Assembly: GCA_016213505.1 (NCBI GenBank)
Contig: JACRAF010000027.1
Span: forward strand, 1-64,000
DNA from: Devosia nanyangense
GTDB lineage: Bacteria > Pseudomonadota > Alphaproteobacteria > Rhizobiales > Devosiaceae
Length of the DNA stretch: 64,000 nt
Direction of reading: 5' to 3'
The notes beneath the pieces are model-generated. The model was not told the DNA's origin. It was given only the letters and a program-made list of their open reading frames with translations, and ran no database searches. Positions 26,481 to 36,248 of the stretch are shown here, in pieces; the stretch's first letter is position 1; every line of letters starts with the position of its first letter. A program made the translations under genes and the position numbers.

Positions 26481-27883
26481 GCGGCGCGCGCCAGCCGGTC
26501 GAACACGCGGAAGGTGTTGCGGCCGGATTCCTTGGCGTCGTAGAGGGCGAAATCGGCGCGCGAGACGAGATCCTTGCGTTCATCGGCGACGGCGGTGGCG
26601 ATGCCGACGCTGACGCCGATCTGCGCCGTGTCGCGTCCGATACGGAACGGCTCCGAGATCGCGGCGACGATGGTCCCGGCGAGCGTTGCGAGTGCGGCGC
26701 TGTCGGCGGTGCCGGAAACGAGGATCATGAACTCGTCGCCGCCGAGCCGAGCGACGGTGTCGGTGGCCCGGACGAGCGCCAGCAGGCGGCCGGACACCTG
26801 CCGCAGAAGATCATCGCCCGCCTCGTGGCCGAGGGTGTCGTTCACCGCCTTGAAGCGATCGAGATCGAGGGCGAGCAGCGCCAGCGGCAGGGGCGCGCGC
26901 TCGAGCCGCTCGGTGAAGAGGGCCCGATTGGCGAGCCCGGTCAGCGGATCGTGGGTGGCGCGGAACAGCGCCTCGACCCGAGCCTTGTCGAGCGCGGCGG
27001 TGGAGCGGGCGAGAAACGCCAGCAGCAGCCCAATGATTGCCGCGACCACGACGAGAAGCCCGCCGCTGGCCGGGAGCGTCTCGCGCAGCAGGTCCTGTCC
27101 CGGGCGCTCGGGCTGCCACTTGAAGAAGGCGACGAAGCGCCCCTCGGCGTTGGCGATGGGGACCACGGCCTCGCCGGGCAGGGTGTTGGCGACGGTGTCG
27201 AAATGCGCGCCGGCGAGCAGGTACTGATCCATCAGGTCATCGGCGACGTCGCTGCCGAGGAATTTGACGGCGACGTGGAGATAGAAATGGCCGGGCGCCT
27301 GTTCCTGCCCTTCCCAATCGGAGACGATGGGCAGGACGGCGACCATCGCCGCCCGGCCGCCCAGATCGACGATGTCGGAGACCTGCGGCGGCCAGTCGCT
27401 GCTGCCGTCCTGATAGGCGGCAATCTGCGCTGCGCGTTCGGGCGAGCGGAACCGCACGGCGAGCGGATCGATAGCGGCGCGGTCCTGGTCATAGGCCGAA
27501 ACGCCGGCGCTCTCGCCGTCGCGCGCGGCGTAGATGGGGGTCAGCGAAGGATCAAGGACGTAGACGCGATCATGGCCGAAATCGTCGTATCCGGCGGCGC
27601 CGAAACTGGACTCGATCCAATCGGTGTCGGGGGTATCGCCGAGAAAGGCCTCGACGGCGTCGTAGCGGAGGACCTCGGTGCCCTGCGTGCCTTCGAAGTC
27701 GGAACGGGCGCCGGCGATCATATGGGCGGCGAGCGCCTGCTGCTGCTCGAGCGCGCGTTCGTCGGTGCGCGAGGCCGACCACAGGATGAAGCCGGCAGTC
27801 AGCGCCAGCGTCACCAGCACCGCCGCCGCGACGGGCAGCAGCACGGCGACGGAGAACTTCCAGCGAGATTCGGTCATGTGCAT
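26477..27883 (-). CDS. CHASE4-GGDEF diguanylate cyclase
   Basis: A 468-residue membrane sensor. A transmembrane helix (about 10-35) is followed by a periplasmic CHASE4-like domain (about 40-265), a second helix (about 275-300) and a GGDEF domain. The catalytic motif GGDEF is at 381-385, preceded nine residues upstream by RATD, a canonical inhibitory I-site. It should make cyclic di-GMP and be subject to product inhibition. The ATG at 27883 has GAGG at a good distance; upstream the frame enters a repeat. The next gene upstream encodes a paralogue with an added EAL domain. Confidence 0.88.
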   Translation of the reverse strand: MHMTESRWKFSVAVLLPVAAAVLVTLALTAGFILWSASRTDERALEQQQALAAHMIAGARSDFEGTQGTEVLRYDAVEAFLGDTPDTDWIESSFGAAGYDDFGHDRVYVLDPSLTPIYAARDGESAGVSAYDQDRAAIDPLAVRFRSPERAAQIAAYQDGSSDWPPQVSDIVDLGGRAAMVAVLPIVSDWEGQEQAPGHFYLHVAVKFLGSDVADDLMDQYLLAGAHFDTVANTLPGEAVVPIANAEGRFVAFFKWQPERPGQDLLRETLPASGGLLVVVAAIIGLLLAFLARSTAALDKARVEALFRATHDPLTGLANRALFTERLERAPLPLALLALDLDRFKAVNDTLGHEAGDDLLRQVSGRLLALVRATDTVARLGGDEFMILVSGTADSAALATLAGTIVAAISEPFRIGRDTAQIGVSVGIATAVADERKDLVSRADFALYDAKESGRNTFRVFDRLARAA

Positions 27884-27910
27884 GAACGCCTCAGCCCTGC
27901 GTCTCCGATT

Positions 27911-27983
27911 GTCGCGCTTCCGAACCGGAAAACCGCTTCGCATCCTCGCGTTCGCAAGGACATGCTTTTCCTGGAAACGCTCC
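27911..27983. repeat. Dispersed intergenic repeat, family B copy 2 (with insert)
   Basis: Matches the copies at 1209 and 49466: GTCGCGCTTCCGAACCGG at one end and TTTTCCTGGAAACGCTCC at the other. It has about 23 extra bases (CATCCTCGCGTTCGCAAGGA region) in the middle. Lies between the two GGDEF genes. Confidence 0.65.
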
Positions 27984-28064
27984 GGACCGGCGCCATGCTA
28001 AGCGAACGGCGTTGGAACGGAGTTTCACATGAGAGGGATATCGCGGGCGACGGTAAATGCGGCG

Positions 28065-30296
28065 TTAAGCGACCTTGGCGTCGTCGACGTGGCGAACCGG
28101 ATGGCCAAGCATCGCCTCCAGAGCCGCGGCGGTGATCGGCGGCGACAGCAAGAAGCCCTGAAAAATGTTGCAGCCAAGATCGGTGAGCACCTTGACCTGC
28201 TCTTCGGTCTCGACGCCTTCGGCCGTGACCTCGATCTTGAGGGCGTGAGCGAGGCGCACCATGGCCTCGACGATCGCCACCGAGACGTGACCGGGGGCGA
28301 GCTGGCTGACGAAGGAGCGGTCGATCTTGATCCGGTCGACGGGGTAGCGCTTGAGATAGTTCAGCGAGGAATAGCCGGTGCCGAAATCGTCGAGCGCGAT
28401 GCGGATGCCGGACGAACGGAAGATGTGGAGCGCCTCGGACGCGATGGAGGCGTCTTCGAGCAGGATCCCCTCGGTGATTTCGAGTTCGAGATCTCCCGGA
28501 CGCATGCCCGTCTCGCGCAGCACGGCGAACACCTCCTGGGGGAAACGCGGGTTGCGCAACTGCACCGGCGACATGTTGACGGCGATGGTGCGGCCGGGCC
28601 ATTTCGCCCCCAGCTCACAGGCCTGGCGCAGCACGAACTGGCCGAGCCTCTCGATGAGCCCGCTGGATTCGGCGATCGAGATGAAATGCGCTGGAGAAAC
28701 CTGGCCAAGCCGCGGGTTGTGCCAGCGCGCCAACGCCTCCGCTCCGATCATGCTGGTGTGGTCGGCGCCATAGAGCGGCTGGAAGGCGACGGAGAGCTGG
28801 TCATCCCGCCGCAGCGCCTCGCGCAGTTCGCCCTCGATCATGTGCCGGTTCTGCAGGAGCTCGCTCATCGACTCTTCGAAGAACACCGCGCGATTGCGCC
28901 CGGTGGCCTTGGCCTCATAGAGCGCAATGTCCGCCTTGCGGGCGACTTCGCGCGAGTCGGCTTCGCCGCCCTCGGCGGTGGCAATGCCGATGCTGGCGCC
29001 GACGAATGCCTCGCTGCCATGGACGTCGAACGGTTTGCCGAGCGCCTCGATGATGCGTTTGCTCAGAGCAAGCGGATCGTCGGGCCCGGGGGCGTGAAAG
29101 TGGATCAGGGCGAATTCGTCGCCGCCCAGGCGCGCCAGATGGTCTCCCGGCGCGACGAGCTGGCGCAGGCGCTGGCTGACGGCGCGGATCAGGTCGTCGC
29201 CGGCGCGGTGTCCGAGGGTGTCGTTGACGGCCTTGAAGCGGTCGAGATCGAGCATCAGCAGGCTGATGCGCCGCTCGCGCGTGGGGCGCTCGGCCAGGAC
29301 GTGGGCGAGTTCGGCCTCGAAATTGGCGCGGTTGGGCAGGCCGGTCAGCCGGTCGTGGCGGGCCTGATGCTCGGCGTCGGCGCGGCCGGCTTCGAGGGCG
29401 CGCGATTTGCGCCAGAGCTGATCGACGAGAAGGAAAGCAATGATGCCGGCGATGAGAAAGGCGCCGGCGATGGCCGGGATCGTCTGGTTGAGCATCGCCT
29501 GGCCCGGACTGGTCCGGGTCCATTCGAGGAAGGTGATGAAGCGGCCGGCGCGGTTGGAGAGCGGCAGCATCGCCCGGTCGGGAACGCCGGACGCGGCCTC
29601 CGTGAAGCTGGCGTCGGGGATCAGGTACTCCTCGCCCAGGCGGCCGGCGTAGGCGGCGGCCAGATGCACCATGCTGACGTGGATGTATTCGGTGCCGCGC
29701 GCCTGAACGATGTCGCCGGAATCGCTGATGATGGGCGTCATGCTGACGAGCGAGAGCACGCCGTGCACGACGACGAGGTCGGAAGCACGCGGCGGATTGG
29801 GCGCGGTGCCCGCCTCGTAGGCGTCGAGGCCGCCGCCCGAGATCTTGCGCCGGAGTTCGGAGATCAGCGGATTGAGGGTGGGAAGGGCGTCCCTGGCCGC
29901 CTCGAGCCCGGTCATCTCGCCCTCGGCCATCGCATAGATCGGCCGGTTGGATGCGTCGAGAACGATCACTTCGTCATGGCCGAAGAAGTCGCTCATCCAG
30001 ACGCCGAGGTTGACGTCGACCCAGTGGGTGTCGAGGGCGGGCTTCAGGTGGTTGATGGAATCGTCCCAGATCGTCACGCTTTCCTGATCATGGGGAATGC
30101 GATCGAGCTGGGCGGAGATGACGTGGCGAGCCAGATTGATTTCGTGCTCGAGGCTGCGTTCGTCGACGCCCTGCGCCGACCACAGAATGAATCCCAGGGT
30201 CACAGCCGCGGTTGTCACAAGGCCGATTGTGACTGCTGTCATAGTCCTAGCGGAAGACCACGAACGTTCCGGCGACTCAGCTTTCTTGGTGACCAT
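28065..30296 (-). CDS. CHASE4-GGDEF-EAL signalling protein
   Basis: A 743-residue membrane protein: helix at about 20-40, CHASE4 periplasmic sensor (about 45-265), helix at about 272-293, GGDEF domain and EAL domain. GGDEF is intact at 391-395, but the I-site position holds APGD (382-385) instead of RxxD, so product inhibition is probably lost. The EAL domain has EAL at 520-522, the NMSP segment, DDFGTGYSSL and EGVET, so a phosphodiesterase is plausible. Whether it makes or degrades cyclic di-GMP in the cell cannot be told. The N-terminal half is clearly related to the downstream GGDEF protein. Confidence 0.9.
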   Translation of the reverse strand: MVTKKAESPERSWSSARTMTAVTIGLVTTAAVTLGFILWSAQGVDERSLEHEINLARHVISAQLDRIPHDQESVTIWDDSINHLKPALDTHWVDVNLGVWMSDFFGHDEVIVLDASNRPIYAMAEGEMTGLEAARDALPTLNPLISELRRKISGGGLDAYEAGTAPNPPRASDLVVVHGVLSLVSMTPIISDSGDIVQARGTEYIHVSMVHLAAAYAGRLGEEYLIPDASFTEAASGVPDRAMLPLSNRAGRFITFLEWTRTSPGQAMLNQTIPAIAGAFLIAGIIAFLLVDQLWRKSRALEAGRADAEHQARHDRLTGLPNRANFEAELAHVLAERPTRERRISLLMLDLDRFKAVNDTLGHRAGDDLIRAVSQRLRQLVAPGDHLARLGGDEFALIHFHAPGPDDPLALSKRIIEALGKPFDVHGSEAFVGASIGIATAEGGEADSREVARKADIALYEAKATGRNRAVFFEESMSELLQNRHMIEGELREALRRDDQLSVAFQPLYGADHTSMIGAEALARWHNPRLGQVSPAHFISIAESSGLIERLGQFVLRQACELGAKWPGRTIAVNMSPVQLRNPRFPQEVFAVLRETGMRPGDLELEITEGILLEDASIASEALHIFRSSGIRIALDDFGTGYSSLNYLKRYPVDRIKIDRSFVSQLAPGHVSVAIVEAMVRLAHALKIEVTAEGVETEEQVKVLTDLGCNIFQGFLLSPPITAAALEAMLGHPVRHVDDAKVA

Positions 30297-30382
30297 CCAC
30301 TTGTACCCGGAGCAGTCTTCGGTGCGACCCTAGGCCGCGCCGGCTTGCTGATCGGTTACCAAAACGGCGGGCGCCGCACGGG

Positions 30383-31621
30383 TCAGGCGTTTTCCTTGAA
30401 CAGGACTTCACGGTCCTGGGTGAAATTGGCGAGCAGCGGCAGCGACGCCCCACCCATCGCCCGGGCGGCGTTGCCGATCGATCCCTCGACCAGGCGGAAG
30501 GGGGAGAGCCCCTGCTGGTTGATCCGGGCCAGCGCCGCACGGGTCTGCTCGATGATCCGGCGGCGGACCGAAACAGGGAAGGCGCCGTCGATAATGACGG
30601 TCTCGACGTCGATCACGGCGATCGCGGCGACGATGGCGTAGGCGACGCTGCCGGCGACTTCGCCGATCCACTCGTCGAGCGCATCGCCCAGGCTGTCGCC
30701 CCAATCGTCCGGCGATTGCCAGAGGATGCTGGCATCGCGCCCCTGAGCCCGGAGCTTGCGCTCCAGCACGTAGATCGAGGCGATGTTCATGAGCTGCGGG
30801 GTGCGGCTGCCGCCGGCGGCGGGGTGTTGCGGCGGCATGGAGCCGAGTGCGCCGGCGTTCTGGGTGCGGCCGGGAAACAGGTGGCCGTCGAGCACTAGGC
30901 CGCCGCCGATGAAGGATCCGATGAAGATATACAGGTAGTCGATGTAGTCACCGCCATGGCCGAACATCAGTTCGGCAGCGCAGGCGGCGGTGATGTCGTT
31001 GGCGAAATACACCGGCCAGGGACAGAGTCTGGCGATGTCGGCGCGCATGTCGATGGTGCGCCAGGCGTCGATCTCCTCTTTAGGGGCACCGATCTCCTCG
31101 TGCCAGGTCCACATCTCGTAGGGGGCCGCGATGCCGAGGCCGGCGATGCGGGCCTGCCGGGCCGGCGTGAGATCGGAAAGGATCGCATCGATCCCCTGCC
31201 GGGCGAAGGCGCGGATGCCGTCGGGCGTCGGATAGACGTAGGTCTGGTGCAGCGCCTTGATGATCTCGCCGGTGAAATTGATGAGATAGAGATCGACGCT
31301 GCGGCGGCCGATCTTCAGCCCGAACGACAAGGCGCCCTCGGGATTGAGCGAGTAGGGGACCGAAGGCTGGCCGACGCGGCCGCGGGTGGGTCGGCCCTTC
31401 TGCAGCAGCCCGTCCTCCGTCAGCTGGTTCATGATGATCGAGATGGTCTGCGGGGACAGACCCGTGAGCCGCGCGATATCGGCCTTGGGCAGTTCGCCAT
31501 GCAGGCGGATCAGCGACAGCACGAGGCGCTCGTTGTAGAGGCGCACGCCGATCTGGTTGGTGCCCCGGTTCGATGCTCCGGGGCGCGCCATCCGCTGATT
31601 GCCGTCGGCGGTCTGTGCCAC
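30383..31621 (-). CDS. ROK family transcriptional repressor (FrcR-like)
   Basis: A 412-residue ROK protein with an N-terminal winged helix (LIRLHGELPKADIARLTGLSPQTISIIMNQL, about residues 30-75) and a sugar-kinase-like fold after it (IGSFIGGGLVLDGHLFPG, NAGALG). The usual zinc cysteines of ROK proteins are not evident. A GTG start at 31621 is chosen because AAGGAG lies exactly 6 bases upstream; an ATG 27 bases earlier has no ribosome site. Divergent from an frcB-like gene, so it most likely represses the transporter operon and responds to its sugar. Confidence 0.85.
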   Translation of the reverse strand: MAQTADGNQRMARPGASNRGTNQIGVRLYNERLVLSLIRLHGELPKADIARLTGLSPQTISIIMNQLTEDGLLQKGRPTRGRVGQPSVPYSLNPEGALSFGLKIGRRSVDLYLINFTGEIIKALHQTYVYPTPDGIRAFARQGIDAILSDLTPARQARIAGLGIAAPYEMWTWHEEIGAPKEEIDAWRTIDMRADIARLCPWPVYFANDITAACAAELMFGHGGDYIDYLYIFIGSFIGGGLVLDGHLFPGRTQNAGALGSMPPQHPAAGGSRTPQLMNIASIYVLERKLRAQGRDASILWQSPDDWGDSLGDALDEWIGEVAGSVAYAIVAAIAVIDVETVIIDGAFPVSVRRRIIEQTRAALARINQQGLSPFRLVEGSIGNAARAMGGASLPLLANFTQDREVLFKENA

Positions 31622-31923
31622 GCCTAACTCCTTAACGATCGCGTCCATTCGCCGATGAATGGAGGTCGGCCGCAAGCGCGCCGTTCTGGCCCGCCAGCGG
31701 CGAAAATGCAATCGATTACATAGGGTTCCTCGTCCCTCCGCTGCCCAGACTGCGACCGCGACCGCCGATCTGTCAATTACTAAATCAAGTGGATTAATTA
31801 ATTGACAGGCGGAGGGGCTTGCGCTGTATGTAGCGCGACGACGGGGGAGGAAAACCTTCCCGTCAGCGTCTGCCGCAAAGCGGCCTGTGGCTGCATTGCG
31901 GTGCAACCCAACGGGAGGAAGAT
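31622..31923. promoter_or_regulatory. Divergent control region with a large inverted repeat
   Basis: The 300-bp gap between the ROK gene and frcB holds an AT-rich island. Arms CTGTCAATTA (31770-31779) and TAATTGACAG (31799-31808) are perfect inverted repeats 19 bases apart, with further AATTA words between them. This size, spacing and AT-richness fit a ROK operator. GGGAGGA just before the frcB ATG is its ribosome site. Confidence 0.6.
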
Positions 31924-32943
31924 ATGGGAATGAAACTTCTGAGGATGGCCTTGGCCGGAGCCGTCGTGCTCGGCGCCATGGCGACCTCGGCAGCCCTGGC
32001 TCAGGGCATCACGGTGGGCCTCATCACCAAGACCGAGACCAACCCGTTCTTCGTGAAGATGCGCGAAGGCGCCCAGGCGAAGGCCAAGGAACTCGGGCTC
32101 ACCCTGATCTCCGCCGCCGGCAAGTTCGACGGCGACAATGACGGCCAGGTGGCTGCCATCGAGAACCTGATCTCGGCCGGCGCCAAGGGCTTTGCCATCG
32201 TGCCCAGCGACTCCAAGGCGATCGTGCCCACCATCAAGAAGGCGCGCGACGCCGGGCTGATGGTGATCGTGCTCGATACGCCGCTCGATCCGATGGACGC
32301 GGCGACCGCGACGTTCGCGACCGACAACCGCAAGGCCGGGCTGCTGATCGGCCAGTGGGCCGCCGGCACGCTGGGCGACAAGGCCAAGGACGCCAGCATC
32401 GTGCTGCTCGACCTCGCCACCAACCAGCCGACGGTGGATTACCTGCGCGACCAGGGCTTCATGGCCGGCTTCGGCATCGACGTGAAGGATCCCAACAAGT
32501 ACGGCGACGAAGACGATCCGCGTATCTGCACGCACGAAATCAGCCAGGGCGACCAGGAGAAGGGTCGCACGGCGATGGAGAACGCGCTGCAGAAATGCCC
32601 GAACGTCAACGTGGTCTACACCATCAACGAGCCGGCCGCGGCCGGCGCGTGGGAAGCGCTCAAGGCGGTCGGCAAGGACGACGGCTCCGTGCTGATCGTC
32701 TCGGTCGACGGCGGCTGCCCGGGCGTTGCCAACGTCAAGGCGGGCGTGATCGGCGCCACCAGCCAGCAGTATCCGCTGAAGATGGCGGCCATGGCTCTCG
32801 AAGCGATCGCCTCCGGCACCCTGCCGGCGATCGATCCGGCGGCCGGCTTCCTCGACACCGGGGCGACGCTGGTGACCGACAAGCCGGTGGCCGGCGTCGA
32901 GTCGATCGATACCGCCAAGGGCACCGAGCTCTGCTGGGGCTAG
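31924..32943 (+). CDS. frcB: FrcB-like sugar ABC substrate-binding protein
   Basis: A 339-residue periplasmic binding protein of the ribose/fructose class (Peripla_BP_4). A signal peptide with cleavage near AALAQG (about residue 26) is followed by [30 protein letters not shown], and later [12 protein letters not shown] and VSVDGGCPG. It resembles FrcB of Sinorhizobium, which binds fructose, mannose and ribose; the true ligand may be a related sugar or polyol. Followed by a stem-loop before the permease gene. Confidence 0.82.
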   Translation: MGMKLLRMALAGAVVLGAMATSAALAQGITVGLITKTETNPFFVKMREGAQAKAKELGLTLISAAGKFDGDNDGQVAAIENLISAGAKGFAIVPSDSKAIVPTIKKARDAGLMVIVLDTPLDPMDAATATFATDNRKAGLLIGQWAAGTLGDKAKDASIVLLDLATNQPTVDYLRDQGFMAGFGIDVKDPNKYGDEDDPRICTHEISQGDQEKGRTAMENALQKCPNVNVVYTINEPAAAGAWEALKAVGKDDGSVLIVSVDGGCPGVANVKAGVIGATSQQYPLKMAAMALEAIASGTLPAIDPAAGFLDTGATLVTDKPVAGVESIDTAKGTELCWG

Positions 32944-32985
32944 TGGCTTCATAAGCGGCCGCCGCGCCGCTATGGTGAGAATGTG

Positions 32986-33007
32986 AAGGGGCGCTTCGGC
33001 GCCCCTT
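32986..33007 (+). terminator. Stem-loop between frcB and frcC (attenuator/processing site)
   Basis: A perfect 9-bp stem AAGGGGCGC/GCGCCCCTT with a TTCG tetraloop, lacking a long T-run. Located after the binding-protein gene, it may raise frcB mRNA over the permease genes by partial termination or by blocking 3' decay. Confidence 0.55.
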
Positions 33008-33037
33008 CCGCAGAAGGCTCTGGGGGAGGAGTGCCTA

Positions 33038-34153
33038 ATGAGTGACGATGCGTCCGGCGTGGCCACGGCTGAGCGCGGGCTGAAAGGCGCCGAACAGGCT
33101 GTCGCCAGCTTCGAGGAAGAAGACCGTGGCGCGGTGCGCCGCCTGCAGGGCTTCCTGCACCGGTTTCCAACGACAATCCCGCTAATCGTGCTGCTGATCG
33201 GCGTGGTGATCTTCGCCTTCGCCGCGCCGGGAAAGTTCCTGTCGCCGCTGAACCTGTCGGTGGTGCTGCAGCAGGTGACGATCGTCGCGATCCTGGGCAT
33301 CGCGCAGACGCTGGTGATCCTGACGGCGGGCATCGACCTCAGCGTCGGCCTGATCATGATCCTCTGCTCGGTGGTGATGGGACGCACGGCCGTGGTCTAC
33401 GGTGTGCCCCTGATCGTCGCCTTCCCGCTGGGGCTGGCCGCCGGCTTCGCCTGCGGTTTCGTCAACGGATTGATCGTCACCATGCTGCGGCTGCCGCCGT
33501 TCATCGTGACGCTGGGCACCTGGAGCATCTTCGGTGCGCTCAACGTCTTCTACTCGCGGTCGGAAACGATCCGGCAGCAGGACATCGAGGCGATGGCGCC
33601 GTTCCTGCAATGGACCGGAACACTGATCAAACTCTACGACGTCGGAAAGGCGCTCGGGCTCGACCTGCTGTTCCTCAAGGGCTGGGTGGTCACCTACGGC
33701 TCGATCCTGATGGTCGTGGTGGCGATCGTGGTGTGGTACATCCTGTCGCGCACCGCGTTCGGGCGGCACGTCTATGCCACCGGCGACGATCCGGATGCGG
33801 CGCGCCTCTCCGGCATCAACACCAACAAGACGCTGATCGCGGTCTATGCGCTGGCCGGCCTCATCTGCGCCATCGCCGCGTGGGTGCTGATCGGCCGCAT
33901 CGGCGGCGTCAGCCCGCAGGCCGGGCAGACGGCGAACCTCGATTCGATCACCGCCGTGGTGATCGGCGGCACATCGCTGTTCGGCGGCCGCGGTTCGATC
34001 ATCGGGACGCTGTTCGGCGCGCTCATCGTGGGCGTGTTCCGCAACGGCCTGGCGCTCTCCGGACTCGAACTGCTGTGGCAGGATTTCGCGGTGGGCGTCT
34101 TGATCATCGTCGCGGTGACGATCGACCAGTGGATCAGGAAGATCTCGGCATGA
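33038..34153 (+). CDS. frcC: FrcC-like sugar ABC permease
   Basis: A 371-residue permease of the BPD_transp_2 family. An N-terminal cytoplasmic tail of about 45 residues ([14 protein letters not shown]) precedes eight to ten helices. Landmarks are [17 protein letters not shown] (residues about 85-100), [14 protein letters not shown] and [16 protein letters not shown]-like [11 protein letters not shown]. The tail and the helices resemble rhizobial FrcC. Its stop overlaps the ATPase start (ATGA), so they are translationally coupled. GGGGGAGGAG precedes the ATG. Confidence 0.85.
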   Translation: MSDDASGVATAERGLKGAEQAVASFEEEDRGAVRRLQGFLHRFPTTIPLIVLLIGVVIFAFAAPGKFLSPLNLSVVLQQVTIVAILGIAQTLVILTAGIDLSVGLIMILCSVVMGRTAVVYGVPLIVAFPLGLAAGFACGFVNGLIVTMLRLPPFIVTLGTWSIFGALNVFYSRSETIRQQDIEAMAPFLQWTGTLIKLYDVGKALGLDLLFLKGWVVTYGSILMVVVAIVVWYILSRTAFGRHVYATGDDPDAARLSGINTNKTLIAVYALAGLICAIAAWVLIGRIGGVSPQAGQTANLDSITAVVIGGTSLFGGRGSIIGTLFGALIVGVFRNGLALSGLELLWQDFAVGVLIIVAVTIDQWIRKISA

Positions 34154-35010
34154 GCGACTCGACCGGTATGGGCGTGCCGTCCGGCAACGCCGGGGACATC
34201 GTCCTCGAGGCGCGAGGCCTCAACAAGCGCTACGGCAAGGTCGTGGCACTCGACAGTGCCGATTTCGAGCTCAGGCGCAACGAAATCCTGGCCGTGATCG
34301 GCGACAATGGCGCCGGCAAGTCGACGCTGATCAAGGCGCTGTGCGGCGCCGTGATCCCGGACGCGGGCGAGGTCCTGCTGGGCGGGCAGGTGGTGCATTT
34401 CCGCTCGCCGATGGAGGCACGGCTCGCCGGCATCGAGACGGTGTACCAGAACCTCGCTCTATCGCCGGCGCTGTCGATCGCCGACAACATGTTTCTCGGC
34501 CGCGAGATGCGGCGGAGGGACATCTTCGGCCAGCTGTTCCGCACACTCGATCGTTCGGCGATGAACAAGATCGCCCGCGACAAGCTCAGCGAACTGGGGC
34601 TGATGACCATCCAGAATATTTCGCAGTCGGTGGAGACGCTGTCGGGCGGCCAGCGGCAGGGCGTCGCGGTGGCGCGCGCGGCGGCGTTCGGCTCGCGGGT
34701 GATCATCATGGACGAGCCGACGGCAGCGCTCGGCGTCAAGGAAAGCCGGCGGGTGCTCGAGCTGATGCTCGACGTCAAGCGCCGCGGACTGCCGATCGTG
34801 CTCATCTCGCACAACATGCCACACGTGTTCGAGGTCGCCGACCGGATTCACATCCACCGGCTGGGAAAGCGCATTGCGGTGATCGACCCGAAGCAATATT
34901 CGATGTCGGACGCGGTGGCGATCATGACCGGGGCGATGAAGCCGCCGGTAGAAGGCGCGACCGGTCCGGCCCAGCACTACACAGTCGGCGAGGAAGGTCC
35001 GCACCCCTGA
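34150..35010 (+). CDS. frcA: FrcA-like sugar ABC ATPase (single domain)
   Basis: A 286-residue ATPase with one nucleotide-binding domain, unlike the double-domain RbsA type. Walker [11 protein letters not shown]-loop [22 protein letters not shown], signature [14 protein letters not shown], Walker [12 protein letters not shown] and switch His in LISHNMPHV are all intact. It is very similar in layout to rhizobial FrcA. Overlaps frcC by 4 bases and the dehydrogenase gene by 1 base (TGATG). Confidence 0.87.
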   Translation: MSDSTGMGVPSGNAGDIVLEARGLNKRYGKVVALDSADFELRRNEILAVIGDNGAGKSTLIKALCGAVIPDAGEVLLGGQVVHFRSPMEARLAGIETVYQNLALSPALSIADNMFLGREMRRRDIFGQLFRTLDRSAMNKIARDKLSELGLMTIQNISQSVETLSGGQRQGVAVARAAAFGSRVIIMDEPTAALGVKESRRVLELMLDVKRRGLPIVLISHNMPHVFEVADRIHIHRLGKRIAVIDPKQYSMSDAVAIMTGAMKPPVEGATGPAQHYTVGEEGPHP

Positions 35011-36056
35011 TGACGAGCATGCGCGCCCTGGTGCTGGAAAAGCAGCACGAACTCAGCCTCCGCGACATCGACCTGCCGATGGACGTCGGTCCGGGGATGG
35101 TGAAGATCAAGATCCACACCGTCGGCGTCTGCGGCTCGGACGTGCACTACTACACCCATGGCAGGATCGGTCCCTTCGTGGTCAACGATCCGATGGTGCT
35201 GGGGCACGAGGCGGCGGGGACGATCGTCGAGATCGGCGCCGGGGTGACCAGCCTCAAGGTCGGCGACCGGGTGTGCATGGAGCCGGGCGTGCCGGACGCC
35301 AGTTCGCGGGCCAGCCGGCTGGGGATGTACAATGTCGATCCGGCAGTGACGTTCTGGGCGACGCCGCCGATCCATGGCATCCTGACGCCGTACACGGTGC
35401 ATCCGGCCAACTACACCTTCAAGCTGCCCGACCATGTGAGCTTCGCCGAAGGCGCCATGGTCGAGCCGTTCGCGGTGGGCATGCAGGCCGCGACCAAGGC
35501 GAAGATCACGCCGGGCGACACCGCGGTGGTGCTCGGCGCCGGGCCGATCGGCACGATGGTGGCGATCGCAGCGCTGGCGGGCGGCTGCGCGCGGGCGATC
35601 GTCGCCGATCTGGCTCAGCCGAAACTCGATATCGCAGCGACGTACCAGGGCGTGATCCCGGTCAACATCCGCGAGAAGAACATCGTTTCGGAGGTCAAGC
35701 GCCTGACTGAAGGGTGGGGCGCCGATGTGGTGTTCGAGTGCTCGGGGTCGCCCAAGGCATGGGAGACCATCGCCGACCTGCCGCGGCCGGGCGGCTGCAT
35801 CGTGGTCGTCGGGCTGCCGGTCGATCCGGTCAAGTTCGACGTGGCGGGCCTGTCGGTCAAGGAGTTGAGGATCGAGTCGGTGTTCCGCTATGCGCACCAA
35901 TACGACCGGGCGATCGCGCTGATGGGCTCGGGGAAGGTCGACCTGAAGCCGCTGATCTCGGAGACGTTTGCGTTCGAGAAATCGATCGAGGCGTTCGACC
36001 GGGCGGTCGAGGCAAGGCCGGGCGATGTGAAGCTGCAGATCAGGATGGACGTGTAG
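35010..36056 (+). CDS. Polyol (sorbitol/xylitol) dehydrogenase, MDR family
   Basis: A 348-residue medium-chain dehydrogenase. The catalytic zinc site is indicated by [13 protein letters not shown] (Cys), GHEAAG (His-Glu) and VEPFAV (Glu), and the NAD site by [13 protein letters not shown]. The segment [19 protein letters not shown] is typical of sorbitol/xylitol/L-iditol dehydrogenases. The four structural-zinc cysteines are absent, as in other sorbitol dehydrogenases. Coupled to frcA, it probably oxidises the imported polyol to a ketose, in the place where frcK (kinase) follows frcBCA in Sinorhizobium. Confidence 0.85.
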   Translation: MTSMRALVLEKQHELSLRDIDLPMDVGPGMVKIKIHTVGVCGSDVHYYTHGRIGPFVVNDPMVLGHEAAGTIVEIGAGVTSLKVGDRVCMEPGVPDASSRASRLGMYNVDPAVTFWATPPIHGILTPYTVHPANYTFKLPDHVSFAEGAMVEPFAVGMQAATKAKITPGDTAVVLGAGPIGTMVAIAALAGGCARAIVADLAQPKLDIAATYQGVIPVNIREKNIVSEVKRLTEGWGADVVFECSGSPKAWETIADLPRPGGCIVVVGLPVDPVKFDVAGLSVKELRIESVFRYAHQYDRAIALMGSGKVDLKPLISETFAFEKSIEAFDRAVEARPGDVKLQIRMDV

Positions 36057-36130
36057 GGTCGGGGTCTCGCGCGAGCGGCCCCAGCCTCCTCCGGCCGGAG
36101 CCTGCCCTCGGGCGCGACGCGACCCGTGGG

Positions 36131-36232
36131 GCCACCTTCTCCCATCAAGGGAGAAGGCCACAACTCGAAACCCTCGGCTCGATTGCCTTCTCCCCACGTG
36201 GGAGAGGGTGCCCAGCGGGCGGATGAGGGGGA
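36131..36232. repeat. RIME-like mosaic repeat, family A
   Basis: About 100 bp between the dehydrogenase and the SDR, containing CCACCTTCTCCC and GGGAGAAGG arms and ending GGGCGGATGAGGGGGA. The left outer arm is shorter or lost. It separates two genes of the same operon. Confidence 0.65.
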
Positions 36233-36248
36233 GCAACGGGAGCGGAAC

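Noticed and set aside
28029-30641. 870-codon plus-strand frame over the GGDEF-EAL gene
   Set aside because: A shadow frame of high-GC DNA. Asp/Gly/Arg-rich with no motif; the minus-strand gene has all catalytic motifs.
36126-36248. Upstream extension of the SDR in the polyol operon
   Set aside because: It translates a repeat element; the ATG at 36249 begins immediately before the Rossmann fold.
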